Numbered from the stretch's first letter, positions 10,158-19,243 are shown. The stretch: 64,000 nt of DNA from Lactiplantibacillus pentosus (GCF_003641185.1 NZ_CP032757.1:310001-374000), one strand, 5' to 3'. A program made the numbers and translations. Notes: generated from the sequence alone by a model not told the origin.

Positions 10158-10568
10158 ATGCCCACTTTTACGACTGAACAAGCAGGTTATCAGATGCAAG
10201 CCACCGTTCAGGTTATCGGATATGACTTATTGATTGTCGTTACGGGCGGCACCAATCCGCATATTGGTGATGTGACCACCATTACAGCAACGATGCCGGC
10301 CCAAACCGTCAAATTTCCTAGTCACGATGGCCGTTTTCACAAGGATAACTTCATTTCGGATCGAATGGCGAAGCGCCTGCAGTCGTCGTTGCCGGGAAGT
10401 TGCACGATTACTGCTGGAATTCATGTCAACCAGATTACTAAGGCACAGATTGCGGCCGCTGCACCAATGACGGATGATTTAAGCCAGCAAATTATTACTT
10501 GGCTACAAGCACACCCCATTCAGGCTGCTCGGCCGGAATACTACGGGGATGATGAACAGCCGAAGTAG
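10158..10568 (+). CDS. lpdD: Small subunit LpdD of the gallate/protocatechuate decarboxylase system
   Basis: A 136-residue protein coded two bases after lpdB, with its ribosome site (AAGGAG, 10145-10150) inside the lpdB 3' end. That makes ATG 10158 the start rather than the upstream ATG at 10140. It matches the small third component that accompanies UbiX/UbiD-type aromatic acid decarboxylases. Conserved-looking stretches are VVTGGTNPHIGDV and FPSHDGRFHKD. The presumed role is assembly or activation of the decarboxylase; its biochemical job is not visible in the sequence. Operon with lpdB, terminated at 10588. Confidence 0.88.
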   Translation: MPTFTTEQAGYQMQATVQVIGYDLLIVVTGGTNPHIGDVTTITATMPAQTVKFPSHDGRFHKDNFISDRMAKRLQSSLPGSCTITAGIHVNQITKAQIAAAAPMTDDLSQQIITWLQAHPIQAARPEYYGDDEQPK

Positions 10569-10587
10569 GGTCAATATTTAAAGTTTT

Positions 10588-10637
10588 AAGTGCGCTAATT
10601 GTTGGACGAAACGGTTTGATAATTGGGCACTTTTTTA
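10588..10637 (+). terminator. Terminator of lpdB-lpdD
   Basis: AAGTGC...AATT arm pairs with AATT...GCACTT, followed by TTTTTTATTA. Confidence 0.65.
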
Positions 10638-10763
10638 TTAATTATTGAGCTTTGTTTTAATTTTCGGAGGTAATACAACGTTCAAACTCAAACGAGTTAT
10701 GTTAATATTAACAGCAGTTATCGGCCATGTGTACACAATCTACTATCCAAGGGTGTCCTTTTA

Positions 10764-11072
10764 ATGAATGAAAATCAAGCGGTTCTTGCACATCTTTTAA
10801 AAATAGGTGTTAATGGCTTCGATAGCTTCTGGTCAATCGTTGATAATTCTGACGAAGAAGCTCATTTTATGCACCTGTTAGCGTATCGAGTCACAACAGC
10901 ATTTGATTTATTAAACCAACTTGGCGGGCTAGGGGTTGTTTTTGATGTTTCCTATGTCTCAACCTCCGAGTCTGGCGCCGTATCCTTACTGATTTCCAAA
11001 GACGAACCTATCGAAATCGAAATACGTGCCATTCCTGATTCGGTTATCCAATTTAATCGTTTGGGCCTGTAA
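10764..11072 (+). CDS. Small acidic protein of unknown function
   Basis: A 102-residue cytoplasmic protein with no signal peptide or membrane segment. ATG at 10764 follows AAGGGTG by eight bases, and a strong terminator begins 10 bases after the stop, so it is a complete monocistronic unit. The N-terminal half is probably helical; the C-terminal half alternates hydrophobic and polar residues (GVVFDVSYVST, VSLLIS, IEIEIRAI), suggesting a small alpha/beta fold. I do not recognise the family. Confidence 0.7.
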   Translation: MNENQAVLAHLLKIGVNGFDSFWSIVDNSDEEAHFMHLLAYRVTTAFDLLNQLGGLGVVFDVSYVSTSESGAVSLLISKDEPIEIEIRAIPDSVIQFNRLGL

Positions 11073-11082
11073 GGAAAAAGCA

Positions 11083-11130
11083 AATAAAGCGTTAGTATTG
11101 GCGTAAAATCCGTACTAACGCTTTATTTTT
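11083..11130 (+). terminator. Rho-independent terminator
   Basis: A perfect 15-bp stem (AATAAAGCGTTAGTA with its complement) and 15-base loop, followed by a T-run. Confidence 0.88.
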
Positions 11131-11144
11131 TATATGACGATACA

Positions 11145-11182
11145 CATTATGCTAGTTAATTTATCATGAGCCATAAAATAAG
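11145..11182. repeat. Short ~40-bp dispersed motif also found beside repeat copies A and B
   Basis: CATTATGCTAGTTAATT followed by TATCATGAGCCAT aligns with 22378-22427 and 40296-40335. At those two sites the motif directly abuts the large paired-arm element; here it stands alone between two terminators. Confidence 0.45.
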
Positions 11183-11218
11183 CAAAGGACCATCCACAAC
11201 ACGGATGGTCCTTTTTGC
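11181..11218 (-). terminator. Terminator of the Rrf2 gene
   Basis: AGCAAAGGACCATCC and its complement around a 6-base loop. T-rich sequence lies on both sides, so it may work in both directions. Confidence 0.8.
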
Positions 11219-11261
11219 TGACTACAATCAACAATATGCCACCATGCCAAGTCACGCCAAC

Positions 11262-11702
11262 TTACTGGCGCGCATCCTTCTTGGCCTGTTCGACCAGGAT
11301 ATTATCTACGACGTCTTGCAAGCTCGTCTTGGCTAGACGTGCTTCGGCGGCAGTTTGTGCTTCCTGATAATATTGCTTCAGGACGGTTTGAATATTGCCA
11401 CCGACGATGCAGTCGGGATTGGTCTTGGGGTCAACAGCGAGCAGTGGCTTGTCGCCTTCGATGGCGTAGAAGACACTGAGTAGTGAGATTTGGCTCAGTG
11501 GCTTAGCTAGCGCGGGTTGGGCGGTGCCGGGAGTCGTTGTAAGCAGGCCAGCTTGGCGGAGCTTGCTCATCAGACGGCGCACGACGACCGGACTTGTTTC
11601 GATACTCGCGGCGATGGCGTCACTCGTTAAGCGGGTATCCGCGTAAATTTTGATGTAGGCCAATAGGTGGATCGAGTCGCTAAAACGGGTTGAAACACGC
11701 AT
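11262..11702 (-). CDS. Rrf2-family transcriptional regulator
   Basis: A 146-residue winged-helix protein. The N-terminus (MRVSTRFSDSIHLLAYI, then LTSDAIAASIETSPVVVRRL) is the Rrf2 DNA-binding region with the recognition helix near residues 35-50. The Cys trio that holds an Fe-S cluster in IscR/NsrR-type members is absent: the only Cys is in PDCIVGG. It therefore resembles the cluster-free YwnA type, which often senses redox or thiol stress (family knowledge). The target is not evident; a TetR gene lies divergently 185 bases away. Ribosome site AGGAAG. Confidence 0.85.
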   Translation of the reverse strand: MRVSTRFSDSIHLLAYIKIYADTRLTSDAIAASIETSPVVVRRLMSKLRQAGLLTTTPGTAQPALAKPLSQISLLSVFYAIEGDKPLLAVDPKTNPDCIVGGNIQTVLKQYYQEAQTAAEARLAKTSLQDVVDNILVEQAKKDARQ

Positions 11703-11886
11703 GAAATCACTTCCTGTAACTTAATTGATTACTACGATTATAAATAGATTCGTTAATAAAAGCAATTAACAAGATTATGGGAAGGTATCATGTAACTTTT
11801 AACTTGAAGGTTGTTTCGGGTAGCCGAATCAGTTATGATATAAGTGCCAAAAATGAGCAGTCACTGCAAAAAAGGAGCTTATAACC

Positions 11887-12576
11887 ATGAGTGAAATTGA
11901 AACCATTCAAGCCTACTATGCGGCCTCTTTGGGCAAGGATGGTCGGATTACCCGGACCCAGCGGCAGATTCTAGCCGCGGCCCTCGATTTATTTGCAGAA
12001 AAAGGCTATGAAGAAGTCGGAACCCGCGAGATTGCCGAACGGGCGGGCGTTGCGGAAGGAACGATTTTTCATAATTTTGTTAATAAAAACGGTATTTTAG
12101 ATGCAATCATGCAGCCAATCGTGAAGAATATTTTGCCCACGATGTTGAATACGTTAGACCAAGCGGTGTTGGACAGTCCCAACCAGACGCTGGAAGCCTT
12201 TATTGTGGCGCTGGTTCGCGACCGAGTCAAGTTTGTGACGCGTAACCGGGCGTCCTTGGCGGTGATTCTGTCGCAGTTCTTCAATAACGCTGAGGACCGT
12301 GCTGCCGTGTTAGGAATGGTTTCACCGGCAATCTTAACACAGGCCACTGAAGCCATGGAGCGGCTGAAAGCAACTGGTGAGCTCGTAGAATGGCCCAATC
12401 ACATGATTTTACAATTGGTCTTTTCAACGATTGGCGGGTACTTGGTCGAGCAAGTCCTGTATCCGCAAGCCGCCACTTTGAGTGACCAACAGGTGGTGCA
12501 TTATCTCAGCGATTTCTTAGTTAACGGTTTGAGCCCACGGCGTATCCCCTTACAAAGTGATAACACCGCGTCGTAA
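11887..12576 (+). CDS. TetR/AcrR-family transcriptional regulator
   Basis: 229 residues. Residues ~20-66 form the TetR helix-turn-helix: RQILAAALDLFAEKGYEEV, TREIAERAGVAEGTIFHNF. The C-terminal ligand domain is variable. AAAGGAG precedes ATG 11887. It lies 170 bases upstream of the broken mntH on the same strand, but a separate promoter between them argues against simple co-transcription. The ligand is unknown. Confidence 0.88.
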   Translation: MSEIETIQAYYAASLGKDGRITRTQRQILAAALDLFAEKGYEEVGTREIAERAGVAEGTIFHNFVNKNGILDAIMQPIVKNILPTMLNTLDQAVLDSPNQTLEAFIVALVRDRVKFVTRNRASLAVILSQFFNNAEDRAAVLGMVSPAILTQATEAMERLKATGELVEWPNHMILQLVFSTIGGYLVEQVLYPQAATLSDQQVVHYLSDFLVNGLSPRRIPLQSDNTAS

Positions 12577-12613
12577 CAAGCTTTAGGGATGCCAAATTAA
12601 TAATTAATAATAG

Positions 12614-12641
12614 TTGACTAATAGGTTAATGGTGCTATACT
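12614..12641 (+). promoter_or_regulatory. Promoter of the mntH pseudogene
   Basis: TTGACT (12614-12619), 16-base spacer, TATACT (12636-12641). Strong match, still intact upstream of the damaged gene. Confidence 0.7.
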
Positions 12642-12745
12642 ACCAAGTGGAATTAAAGTGAGTGCTCAATTAAGGGCCGCACTGTTGAGGATCACATAGT
12701 AGTCCACAACCTGAATTCTAAACCAATAGAAGAGAGGGTTTCATA

Positions 12746-14160
12746 ATGAAATCAGCAAAAACGAAGGATCACGCCAAGATGAAGACCGCCGAAGAAAAGG
12801 CGATTCATTCAACGGGTGCCGATAGTAAGAGCTTGGACGAAGTCAATGGGAGTGTCCGGGTCCCTAAGGATGCCAATTTCTGGCGAACCTTAATTGCCTA
12901 CACTGGACCGGGCGCGCTAGTTGCAGTTGGTTACATGGACCCAGGGAACTGGATCACGTCAATTGCCGGTGGGTCACAATATAAATACGCGTTACTTTCA
13001 GTCATTCTGTTATCAAGTCTGATTGCCATGTTGTTACAAGCCATGGCAGCCCGGTTGGGGATCGTGACCGGTAAAGATTTAGCGCAACTGACACGGGAAC
13101 GAACGTCAAAAGGAATGGGAATCTTTCTGTGGATCGTCACAGAACTCGCGATTATGGCGACCGATGTTGCTGAAATCATTGGTTCTGGGATTGCTTTGAA
13201 GCTATTATTCGGATTTCCACTGATTGTCGGTATTCTGATTACGACCGCCGACGTCTTGATTTTACTGCTATTAATGAAGTTAGGGTTCCGGAAGATCGAA
13301 GCCATCGTGGCGACCTTGGTTGCGGTAATTCTGTTCGTCTTCTTGTACGAAGTAATTATCTCACAGCCTAACATTCCAGAAATGTTCAAGGGCTATGTCC
13401 CAACCAGCCGAATCGTCAGCGACCGGTCGATGCTCTTCTTGGCATTGGGAATCGTTGGGGCAACGGTGATGCCGCATAACTTATACTTGGGCTCATCGAT
13501 TTCACAAACGCGGCAAGTTGACCGTAGTGATGAAAAAGAAGTGGCGAAAGCCGTTAAGTTTACGACGATTGATTCGAATATCCAATTATCAGTCGCGTTC
13601 GTTGTGAACAGTTTGCTCCTGATTTTGGGTGCGGCACTGTTCTTCGGTACGAATGGTGACCTTGGCCGGTTCGTTGATTTGTACAACGCACTGGGCGATA
13701 GTAAGGTCGTTGGTTCGATTGCCAGTCCGTTGGTTCGATTGCCAGTCCGTTACTCAGCATGTTGTTTGCCATCGCGTTACTGTCATCTGGGCAAAGTTCT
13801 ACGATTACCGGGACGTTATCTGGGCAAATCATCATGGAAGGGTTCATCCGTTTGAAGATGCCACTCTGGGCCCAACGGTTATTGACCCGGTTGATTTCCG
13901 TGACACCAGTGCTGGCCTTCGCAATTTACTACCATGGTAATGAAGCGAAGATTGAAGATTTGCTGACGATGTCACAAGTGTTCCTGAGTATCGCCTTACC
14001 ATTCGCGATGATTCCGCTGGTGATGTTTACCAGTAATCGCCAATTGATGGGGAATTTCACCAACCGTGCGTGGGTCAAGTGGACCGCGTGGGTCGTGACC
14101 GTCATCTTAATTATTTTGAACATTTATCTGATTTTACAAACTTTGGGAATCGTTAAGTAA
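12746..14160 (+). pseudogene. mntH: mntH, Nramp-type Mn2+/divalent metal transporter, frameshifted by a 20-bp duplication
   Basis: Nramp proton-coupled manganese importer. The first 320 codons are intact, with the metal-binding GYMDPGNW motif in TM1 and [11 protein letters not shown] in TM6. At 13709-13748 a 20-bp unit is present twice in tandem, which shifts the frame; the first frame then runs into unrelated residues and stops at 13855. Deleting one copy restores a continuous protein ([20 protein letters not shown], then [15 protein letters not shown]) through the stop at 14160, giving about 464 residues, slightly long for the family because of a charged N-terminal extension. All other sequence looks unspoiled, so the lesion is recent or reversible. 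Promoter at 12614, terminator at 14209. Confidence 0.92.
13709..13748. repeat. Perfect 20-bp tandem duplication inside mntH
   Basis: Two identical 20-bp copies, 13709-13728 and 13729-13748, beginning GTTGGTTCGATTG. A further GTT follows. It is the cause of the mntH frameshift and could revert by slipped-strand deletion. Confidence 0.95.
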
Positions 14161-14208
14161 CACCAGGCCAGTTGATTAAGTCAGCACCTGCGAGGGTTAA
14201 TGGTACCG

Positions 14209-14256
14209 ACTAAAAACGCGTTTCTGCCTTTAATTTGGTAGAAACGCGTTTTTAGT
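14209..14256. terminator. Bidirectional terminator overlapping the 3' end of the convergent gene
   Basis: A perfect 17-bp stem (ACTAAAAACGCGTTTCT and complement). Its distal arm encodes the last codons of the minus-strand gene ending at 14230. Confidence 0.85.
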
Positions 14257-14871
14257 TGCCTGCATCGTGATGGGGGTTGCGGTGATGAGGTCGGTCAGGC
14301 AAGGGAGTAGCCCGGTTTCAAAATCGTACAAATCAGCGACTTGCTCGCGGGGGTGGCCGTGTTCAGCTAGCTTGAGCAATTGGGACTGGGTGAATTGCAG
14401 CTGACTGGCTGGGAGAATCAAGTCCGGCTGACTGTGGCGAGCGAGTGGCTGGGCGTGGTCGTGGACCAAGTAGGCGAAGTTGGGGGCGGTATTTAAAATC
14501 AAGGTCAGCACGCTGATTTTGCTAGGGTCAAGCTGGGTCGCCAGTTGGTTAGTCTGGGTCGGTGAATAGACCATTGCCGCGTAGACTTGCGGGGCGAGTT
14601 CGGGGAGGCGGGGACTCGGCGGTGTCAGGGTGACCGTCAGTCCTAATTGCCAACTCGCCAGGAGTAAGCTCGGAATCGTCATTGCTTGCATCGGACTCAG
14701 CAGGATTGCTTGGCCCGCGTGGACATTTTGTTGTTGTAGGCTGGTTTCACACAACGCCAAGTCTTCCAAGATGTCGGCCCCGGTATACCAGGTACCATTA
14801 CTAGCTTTGAAGACGGGCTCGGCGTATTGACGTTGTAGTTGGCGGGTGATTGCCTTAGTCAATTGACTCAT
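14230..14871 (-). CDS. Protein resembling the N-terminal part of an AMP-forming synthetase (ANL-like), short
   Basis: 213 residues. The region around residues 25-100 (GTWYTGADILEDLA, AGQAILLSPMQA, LLASWQLGLTVTLTPPSPRL) resembles the N-terminal subdomain of acyl/aryl-CoA synthetases and adenylation domains. The adenylate-binding loop (YTSGSTGxPK type) and C-terminal lid are missing, so catalysis is unlikely. It could be a remnant, a regulator derived from such an enzyme, or an unrelated look-alike. Start ATG with TAAGGAGG. The 3' end is written into the terminator stem. It may be co-transcribed with the two small genes upstream. Confidence 0.6.
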   Translation of the reverse strand: MSQLTKAITRQLQRQYAEPVFKASNGTWYTGADILEDLALCETSLQQQNVHAGQAILLSPMQAMTIPSLLLASWQLGLTVTLTPPSPRLPELAPQVYAAMVYSPTQTNQLATQLDPSKISVLTLILNTAPNFAYLVHDHAQPLARHSQPDLILPASQLQFTQSQLLKLAEHGHPREQVADLYDFETGLLPCLTDLITATPITMQATKNAFLPN

Positions 14872-14961
14872 CGCGAGGCCTCCTTACATGAGTTATTGTG
14901 ATGCACACTTTTTTTGAGCGGGTTGCTAAAGACAGGGTGGACGCTTTGAAACGGGTGCCGG

Positions 14962-15273
14962 TTAGTGTGCGTTGGTCAGGTATTTCATCTTGGTAATGCT
15001 TTGGCTGCTAGCGTCGATCGTGGCTAACACCTGGTTCTGGGTGGATGCTTTGACCACTAGCCGCGTTGGCTTGGGCGTTAAAACGTGCTTAGGTTGCGTC
15101 GTTGTCCCACCAGTGGCGAGGTCCGTATCGCGGGTGACTTTGTTGACGAGGGTCGTGGAAGTCGTTTCAGAATGACTAGTAGCGGTGGTATCAGCGGAAG
15201 CGGAAACTGAAGTGGCAAAAAGTGTTCCGGCGGCCATTAAGGTTAACGTTAATTTTTTGAATGTGTTTTTCAT
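14962..15273 (-). CDS. Small secreted Thr/Ser-rich protein
   Basis: 103 residues with a clear signal peptide (KK charge, LTLTLMAAGTLFATSVS core, SASAD cleavage). The mature ~75 residues are Thr/Ser/Lys-rich and lack Cys, LPxTG or LysM, so it is probably released or loosely wall-bound. AAAAGGAG precedes the ATG. It sits between two small genes on the same strand. No family recognised. Confidence 0.7.
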   Translation of the reverse strand: MKNTFKKLTLTLMAAGTLFATSVSASADTTATSHSETTSTTLVNKVTRDTDLATGGTTTQPKHVLTPKPTRLVVKASTQNQVLATIDASSQSITKMKYLTNAH

Positions 15274-15322
15274 GATGATCGAACTCCTTTTAAGTGATAA
15301 TCGTGGTTGTGAGACGGACGGT

Positions 15323-15574
15323 TTACTGAGCGGCGGGCATTAACCAGTCGTTGGAAAGTAACTGATGAAAGTGACGGCCAAGTGGTACCCAGAGCTGGGA
15401 CTTGCGAATGTTCTTTAACGTATCCCAGAATAAGGGATCTTGTAATTGGTCGTCGCTCAGTTTAACTTTGACGAATTCACCGTCTTCAGTCTTAGCAATG
15501 ACCAACGGATAAGTCACCTTGACCAGTTGTACGGCGGTGATATTTTTAATTTTAGGGTCGGTATCTAATAACAT
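15323..15574 (-). CDS. Small protein of unknown function
   Basis: 83 residues, soluble, opening MLLDTDPKIKNITAVQLVKV and ending SNDWLMPAAQ. AAGGAG lies eight bases before the ATG. It is first in a run of three minus-strand genes (with the secreted protein and the ANL-like protein). No recognised domain; the N-terminal half looks beta-rich. Confidence 0.62.
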   Translation of the reverse strand: MLLDTDPKIKNITAVQLVKVTYPLVIAKTEDGEFVKVKLSDDQLQDPLFWDTLKNIRKSQLWVPLGRHFHQLLSNDWLMPAAQ

Positions 15575-15786
15575 ATTTGATTTCTCCTTAATCGGTTGGC
15601 TTAATCGTTTTTAATTAATGAATTGATGTTTAAGCATCGGTTGTTTTATTTATTGAATGACTATAGTTTACCGGCAAAGTGCGGCTGCAACTATCGACTT
15701 ACCATAAACTTTATCTAAGAAATTCTTAGATTAGCACTTAGATTCGACCAATCCCGCGTCGTGACGGCCTTTTGACGACATAAAAA

Positions 15787-15822
15787 AACTAGTTTTAAGG
15801 CTAAAATAGCCCTAAAACTAGT
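15787..15822 (-). terminator. Terminator of the two-component operon
   Basis: AACTAGTTTTA-GGCTA arm with its complement; on the minus strand it is followed by seven T. Confidence 0.85.
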
Positions 15823-15831
15823 TGAGAATAC

Positions 15832-17214
15832 TTATTTAGCGACGGGCCAACTGATGGTAAAAATACTGCCAGTTGGGTGATTATCGCTGATTTTGATCGT
15901 TGCTTGGTTCAGCGCAACTAATTGTTGGACGATGGCTAAACCTAGGCCACTACCTTCGACGGCCTGCGAATGGGATTGGTCGACGCGGTAGAATCGCTGG
16001 AAAACGGCCTGTTTTTGGTCGTCCGGTATGCCATCACCGTGGTCGGCGACTGCCAGTTCAATTGCGGTGTCCGTTTGGTGCAACCGCAGCGTGATTGGCT
16101 GGTCATGTGGAGAATACTTGTGGGCGTTATCCAAGAGCGCCACCACGATTTGTTGTAGCATCTCGGCATTACCTTGAACGTGAATCCCAGCATCGATTTC
16201 CAGGTCGAGTGGTTGGTCAATGGACGGCTGGTAGTGTTCGGCCAGACTCAGTAGTAGTGTCGATAAGTCTTGGTCGGTCAAGGTGAGCTTGGCGCGATCT
16301 GCACGTGATAAGTGGAGTAAATTCTCAATCAAATGCTGCATCCGCAATGATTCCTCATCGATAAATTGCAATGACTCGGGAATGACTTCCGGATGGGCGT
16401 CACCACGCCGACGAATCAGACTGAGATTGCCACGAATCGCCGCAATTGGTGTCCGCAGTTCATGAGAAGCGTCGGAGATAAATTGGCGCTCGTGTTGCAG
16501 CCGCTGGTTTTGCGTCACGAGCAGTTCATTGAACGCACGCCCTAAATCATTGATTTCTCGAGGGCTGGCTGGCACATCCAAGGTCGGCTGGTCACTGTCA
16601 GGATTATTGGACGTGTAGCGCGTCTCGTGCAGGAGCTTGATGGTCGGTTCGCTCAGACGACCAGCGAGCCGATGTGCCCACCAGGTTCCAAGCGCGAGTG
16701 CGGCAATCGTCACGGCAATCATGAGTAGAATCAAGATGAAGAGACTGTTGAAGAGTCGCCGCAAACTGACCCACAGCTGGTACGTGTTATGGCCGTCCTT
16801 TTGTTGATAAGATAAGAAGAAACCGAAGTCCTGAACATAGACCAGTGGCCCGACCAATTTCGTCTGGTGCTTGGCGAAGAACGCTTTGGAGGACGGGGTC
16901 GTAATAATCGTCCGCTTAGTCTTGGTTGCCGTCGTCCAGGTGGCTTTTTTCGTCGTTACCCGGATGAATGCGGGCTGCTTGGTATTGCGCGTCGTCGTAT
17001 TGTTCCACTGAACAAAGCTCGGCACGTCCTTGATGTTGGCTTGATTGAGGCTAGTCATCAAATCACGGGCTTCACGGGTCGTATTGAGCGTTTGTTGGGC
17101 GCCGACCATGATCAAGGTAATTAGACTGACGAGTAGTGTGATGGTCAGCATCAATCGGCGAATCGCTTGATTGATCAGTTGTTCGTACGTTGGCGTGTCC
17201 TTAGTTTTGGGCAT
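15832..17214 (-). CDS. Membrane sensor histidine kinase
   Basis: 460 residues. TM1 is around residues 20-42 and TM2 around 155-178, framing a ~110-residue extracellular sensor domain rich in Thr and Lys. Then a HAMP linker, a dimerisation/phosphoacceptor helix with SDASHELRTP (His near residue 249), and a HATPase domain with DNAHKYSP (N box), ADHGDGIPDD (G1) and GSGLGLAIV (G2). It phosphorylates the response regulator encoded just upstream; the reading frames overlap by 14 bases, so translation is coupled. The signal is unknown. Closest in layout to the envelope-sensing OmpR-partner kinases of Firmicutes. Confidence 0.92.
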   Translation of the reverse strand: MPKTKDTPTYEQLINQAIRRLMLTITLLVSLITLIMVGAQQTLNTTREARDLMTSLNQANIKDVPSFVQWNNTTTRNTKQPAFIRVTTKKATWTTATKTKRTIITTPSSKAFFAKHQTKLVGPLVYVQDFGFFLSYQQKDGHNTYQLWVSLRRLFNSLFILILLMIAVTIAALALGTWWAHRLAGRLSEPTIKLLHETRYTSNNPDSDQPTLDVPASPREINDLGRAFNELLVTQNQRLQHERQFISDASHELRTPIAAIRGNLSLIRRRGDAHPEVIPESLQFIDEESLRMQHLIENLLHLSRADRAKLTLTDQDLSTLLLSLAEHYQPSIDQPLDLEIDAGIHVQGNAEMLQQIVVALLDNAHKYSPHDQPITLRLHQTDTAIELAVADHGDGIPDDQKQAVFQRFYRVDQSHSQAVEGSGLGLAIVQQLVALNQATIKISDNHPTGSIFTISWPVAK

Positions 17215-17905
17215 TGGTGATCGACTCCCTTAGCTTATAGCCGACGCCACGCACCGTTTGAATCAATGGTGCCGCATCGGGTGTGGTAATTTTATTGCGC
17301 AAATAACCGACGTAAACGTCCACGACATTCTGTTGGCCGAGAAAATCTGCGCCCCAGACCTGGTCGAGTAGGTCATCACGGGTAAAGACTTCGTCCGGGT
17401 GCGCGAGGAAGAATTGTAGTAAATCATATTCACGATGCGTCAGAGTGACTTCTTCCCCAGCATTCGTGACGCGGTGGGCCTTGGTATCTAGTTGGATATC
17501 GTCAAGCTGATAGACCTGGTTAGGCTCGACTTGATTCTCAGCCCGCCGCTGAATGACCCGTATCCGTGCCAGTAATTCTTCAATTTCAAACGGCTTCGTA
17601 ATGTAGTCGTCGGCACCGTTATCTAAACCAGCGACCTTATCGCCAACATAATCACGGGCAGTCATGATGATGACGGGGACTTGGTCGTGTTTGCGAATGC
17701 GTCTTAGGACTTCCATACCGTCCAACTTGGGCAGCATCCAGTCTAATAAGATGAGTAAGAGCTCGTTTTGGTGAGCCTGATAGGTGTCCATAGCGGCCAA
17801 ACCGTCAGCGGCGACCAGGACGTTAAAATCTTCGAATTGAAGTTCCTTAGTGAGGTAACCTGATAGGCTGTCCTCATCTTCAACAATTAAAATCGTATTT
17901 TTCAA
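17201..17905 (-). CDS. OmpR/PhoB-family response regulator
   Basis: 234 residues. Receiver domain with the acidic pair VEDED near residue 8, phospho-acceptor Asp55 in LILLDWMLPK, switch Thr in IIMTARD and conserved Lys in ITKPFE. The C-terminal winged helix spans ~135-230 (RVTNAGEEVTLTHREYDLLQ, VDVYVGYLRNKI, RGVGYKL). First gene of the operon with the overlapping kinase. No promoter box stands out in the 200 bases upstream. Confidence 0.93.
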   Translation of the reverse strand: MKNTILIVEDEDSLSGYLTKELQFEDFNVLVAADGLAAMDTYQAHQNELLLILLDWMLPKLDGMEVLRRIRKHDQVPVIIMTARDYVGDKVAGLDNGADDYITKPFEIEELLARIRVIQRRAENQVEPNQVYQLDDIQLDTKAHRVTNAGEEVTLTHREYDLLQFFLAHPDEVFTRDDLLDQVWGADFLGQQNVVDVYVGYLRNKITTPDAAPLIQTVRGVGYKLRESITNAQN

Positions 17906-18122
17906 TGATATACGCCTCCAGAGGATTCAATCACAGCTAGCAGGTTGGCGATGACCGGAATATCCCAACTAGCCCATCATAATTTATCCTCAATTATAGC
18001 GGATATTTATGATGGTTTTCCGATATTTTGACTTATTTTTGTGGATAATTAGCATGCGCAATGAAAGCGCCTTAGAACTTATGCTAAAATTGGACTAATA
18101 AAACGGAAAGTAAGTGAGTAAG

Positions 18123-18410
18123 ATGGGACTTTTTGGTGATGCCATGCAAGCACTCTATCATAGCGGGCACTATGGCTATAACGTCAACGTGAAGAAGTCG
18201 GCTCCGGCAGTCGACCCGAAGGAAGTGCCAGCAATCGCCGCACTCGGCCGAATCAATCGCACGCCAAACTTTAAAACCTGGTCCGTTGATTCCCCCTACA
18301 AGACCGCTGAATTCACGGCCAAACTAACGGCGGCGGTGGCCACTTGTGCCTTAGAAATGAGCGATATCGAGATCAAACCACAGATTGACGGCCGGTGGGG
18401 CGATAAATAA
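18123..18410 (+). CDS. Small protein of unknown function
   Basis: About 95 residues starting MGLFGDAMQALYHSGHYGY and ending QIDGRWGDK. ATG 18123 is preferred with a weak AGTGAG before it; an in-frame GTG at 18114 is possible and has GGAAAG close by. No membrane segment or known motif. It precedes the RpiR regulator by 77 bases on the same strand; no terminator is visible between them, so they may be co-transcribed. Confidence 0.65.
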   Translation: MGLFGDAMQALYHSGHYGYNVNVKKSAPAVDPKEVPAIAALGRINRTPNFKTWSVDSPYKTAEFTAKLTAAVATCALEMSDIEIKPQIDGRWGDK

Positions 18411-18487
18411 GTGGAATTTGTTCCTACTAATCCAAGTGATGACATCAATTTATCAGATAGACCAATCAATTTTAATGGGGTGAAACC

Positions 18488-19219
18488 ATGTTTTCGTACG
18501 ACCAAGTCCAACAGCTCAATCGGTTGAAGATAGAAATTTATAAATATATTGTGGGCCATCCCGTTGAAGTGAGCACCATGACGATTCGCCAACTCGCAGA
18601 CCACAGCCACGTTTCGGCGACCACGATTCTGCGCTTTTTAAAGCACATGGGATACGACGGATACGCGGAATTCAAGTTCACGCTCAAGGAACAATTGCGG
18701 CAAGATGCCACCCAACCGTTGGCGCGGACCGTGATACCAATGCGGACCTTTTTTGACCACATGAGTTTACCTGATGTGACGGCCAAGCTCCATCAGGTGG
18801 CGGAACTATTGCAGCAGGCGCGGATGGTGATTTTGACCGGGGCCGGGACCAGTGCGGGCTTAGCGACCTATGGCAGTCACTTGTTTGCCAACTTTGGCCT
18901 GTATAGTCTGATGCTGACGGACACTGGGCAACCACATCCGGTGCAACCGCTAGACTTATCGGACACCGTCTTTTTGGTGCTCTCCGTCTCTGGTGAGTCC
19001 GAGGACATTAATGAACAGGGCGTCTATTACCAACAAAATGGTGCCAAGGTGGTCGCAATCACCGCTAGCAGTCATTCGACGTTGGCGGGAATCGCGGACG
19101 TGGTGTTGAATTATGACACGCCAGAAGTGCAAGCCGTCAGCGGTGGGAGCACCTTGTCACAGTTGCCAGTCGTCTATTATTTAGAGCAATTAGCCATGAT
19201 CGTGCAACCATTGAATTAA
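18488..19219 (+). CDS. MurR/RpiR-family sugar-phosphate-responsive regulator
   Basis: 243 residues: an N-terminal HTH_6 domain (VSTMTIRQLADHSHVSATTI, RFLKHMGYDGYAEFK) and a C-terminal SIS sugar-phosphate-binding domain (~105-235; MVILTGAGTSAGLA, VFLVLSVSGESEDI). These repressors or activators bind phosphosugars and control nearby sugar uptake genes. The next gene is an EIIC permease, and two GTTC/GAAC inverted repeats lie between them, supporting local control of that permease. GGGGTG precedes ATG. Confidence 0.9.
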   Translation: MFSYDQVQQLNRLKIEIYKYIVGHPVEVSTMTIRQLADHSHVSATTILRFLKHMGYDGYAEFKFTLKEQLRQDATQPLARTVIPMRTFFDHMSLPDVTAKLHQVAELLQQARMVILTGAGTSAGLATYGSHLFANFGLYSLMLTDTGQPHPVQPLDLSDTVFLVLSVSGESEDINEQGVYYQQNGAKVVAITASSHSTLAGIADVVLNYDTPEVQAVSGGSTLSQLPVVYYLEQLAMIVQPLN

Positions 19220-19243
19220 GTTCGTGACCAATTTGTGAAACAT

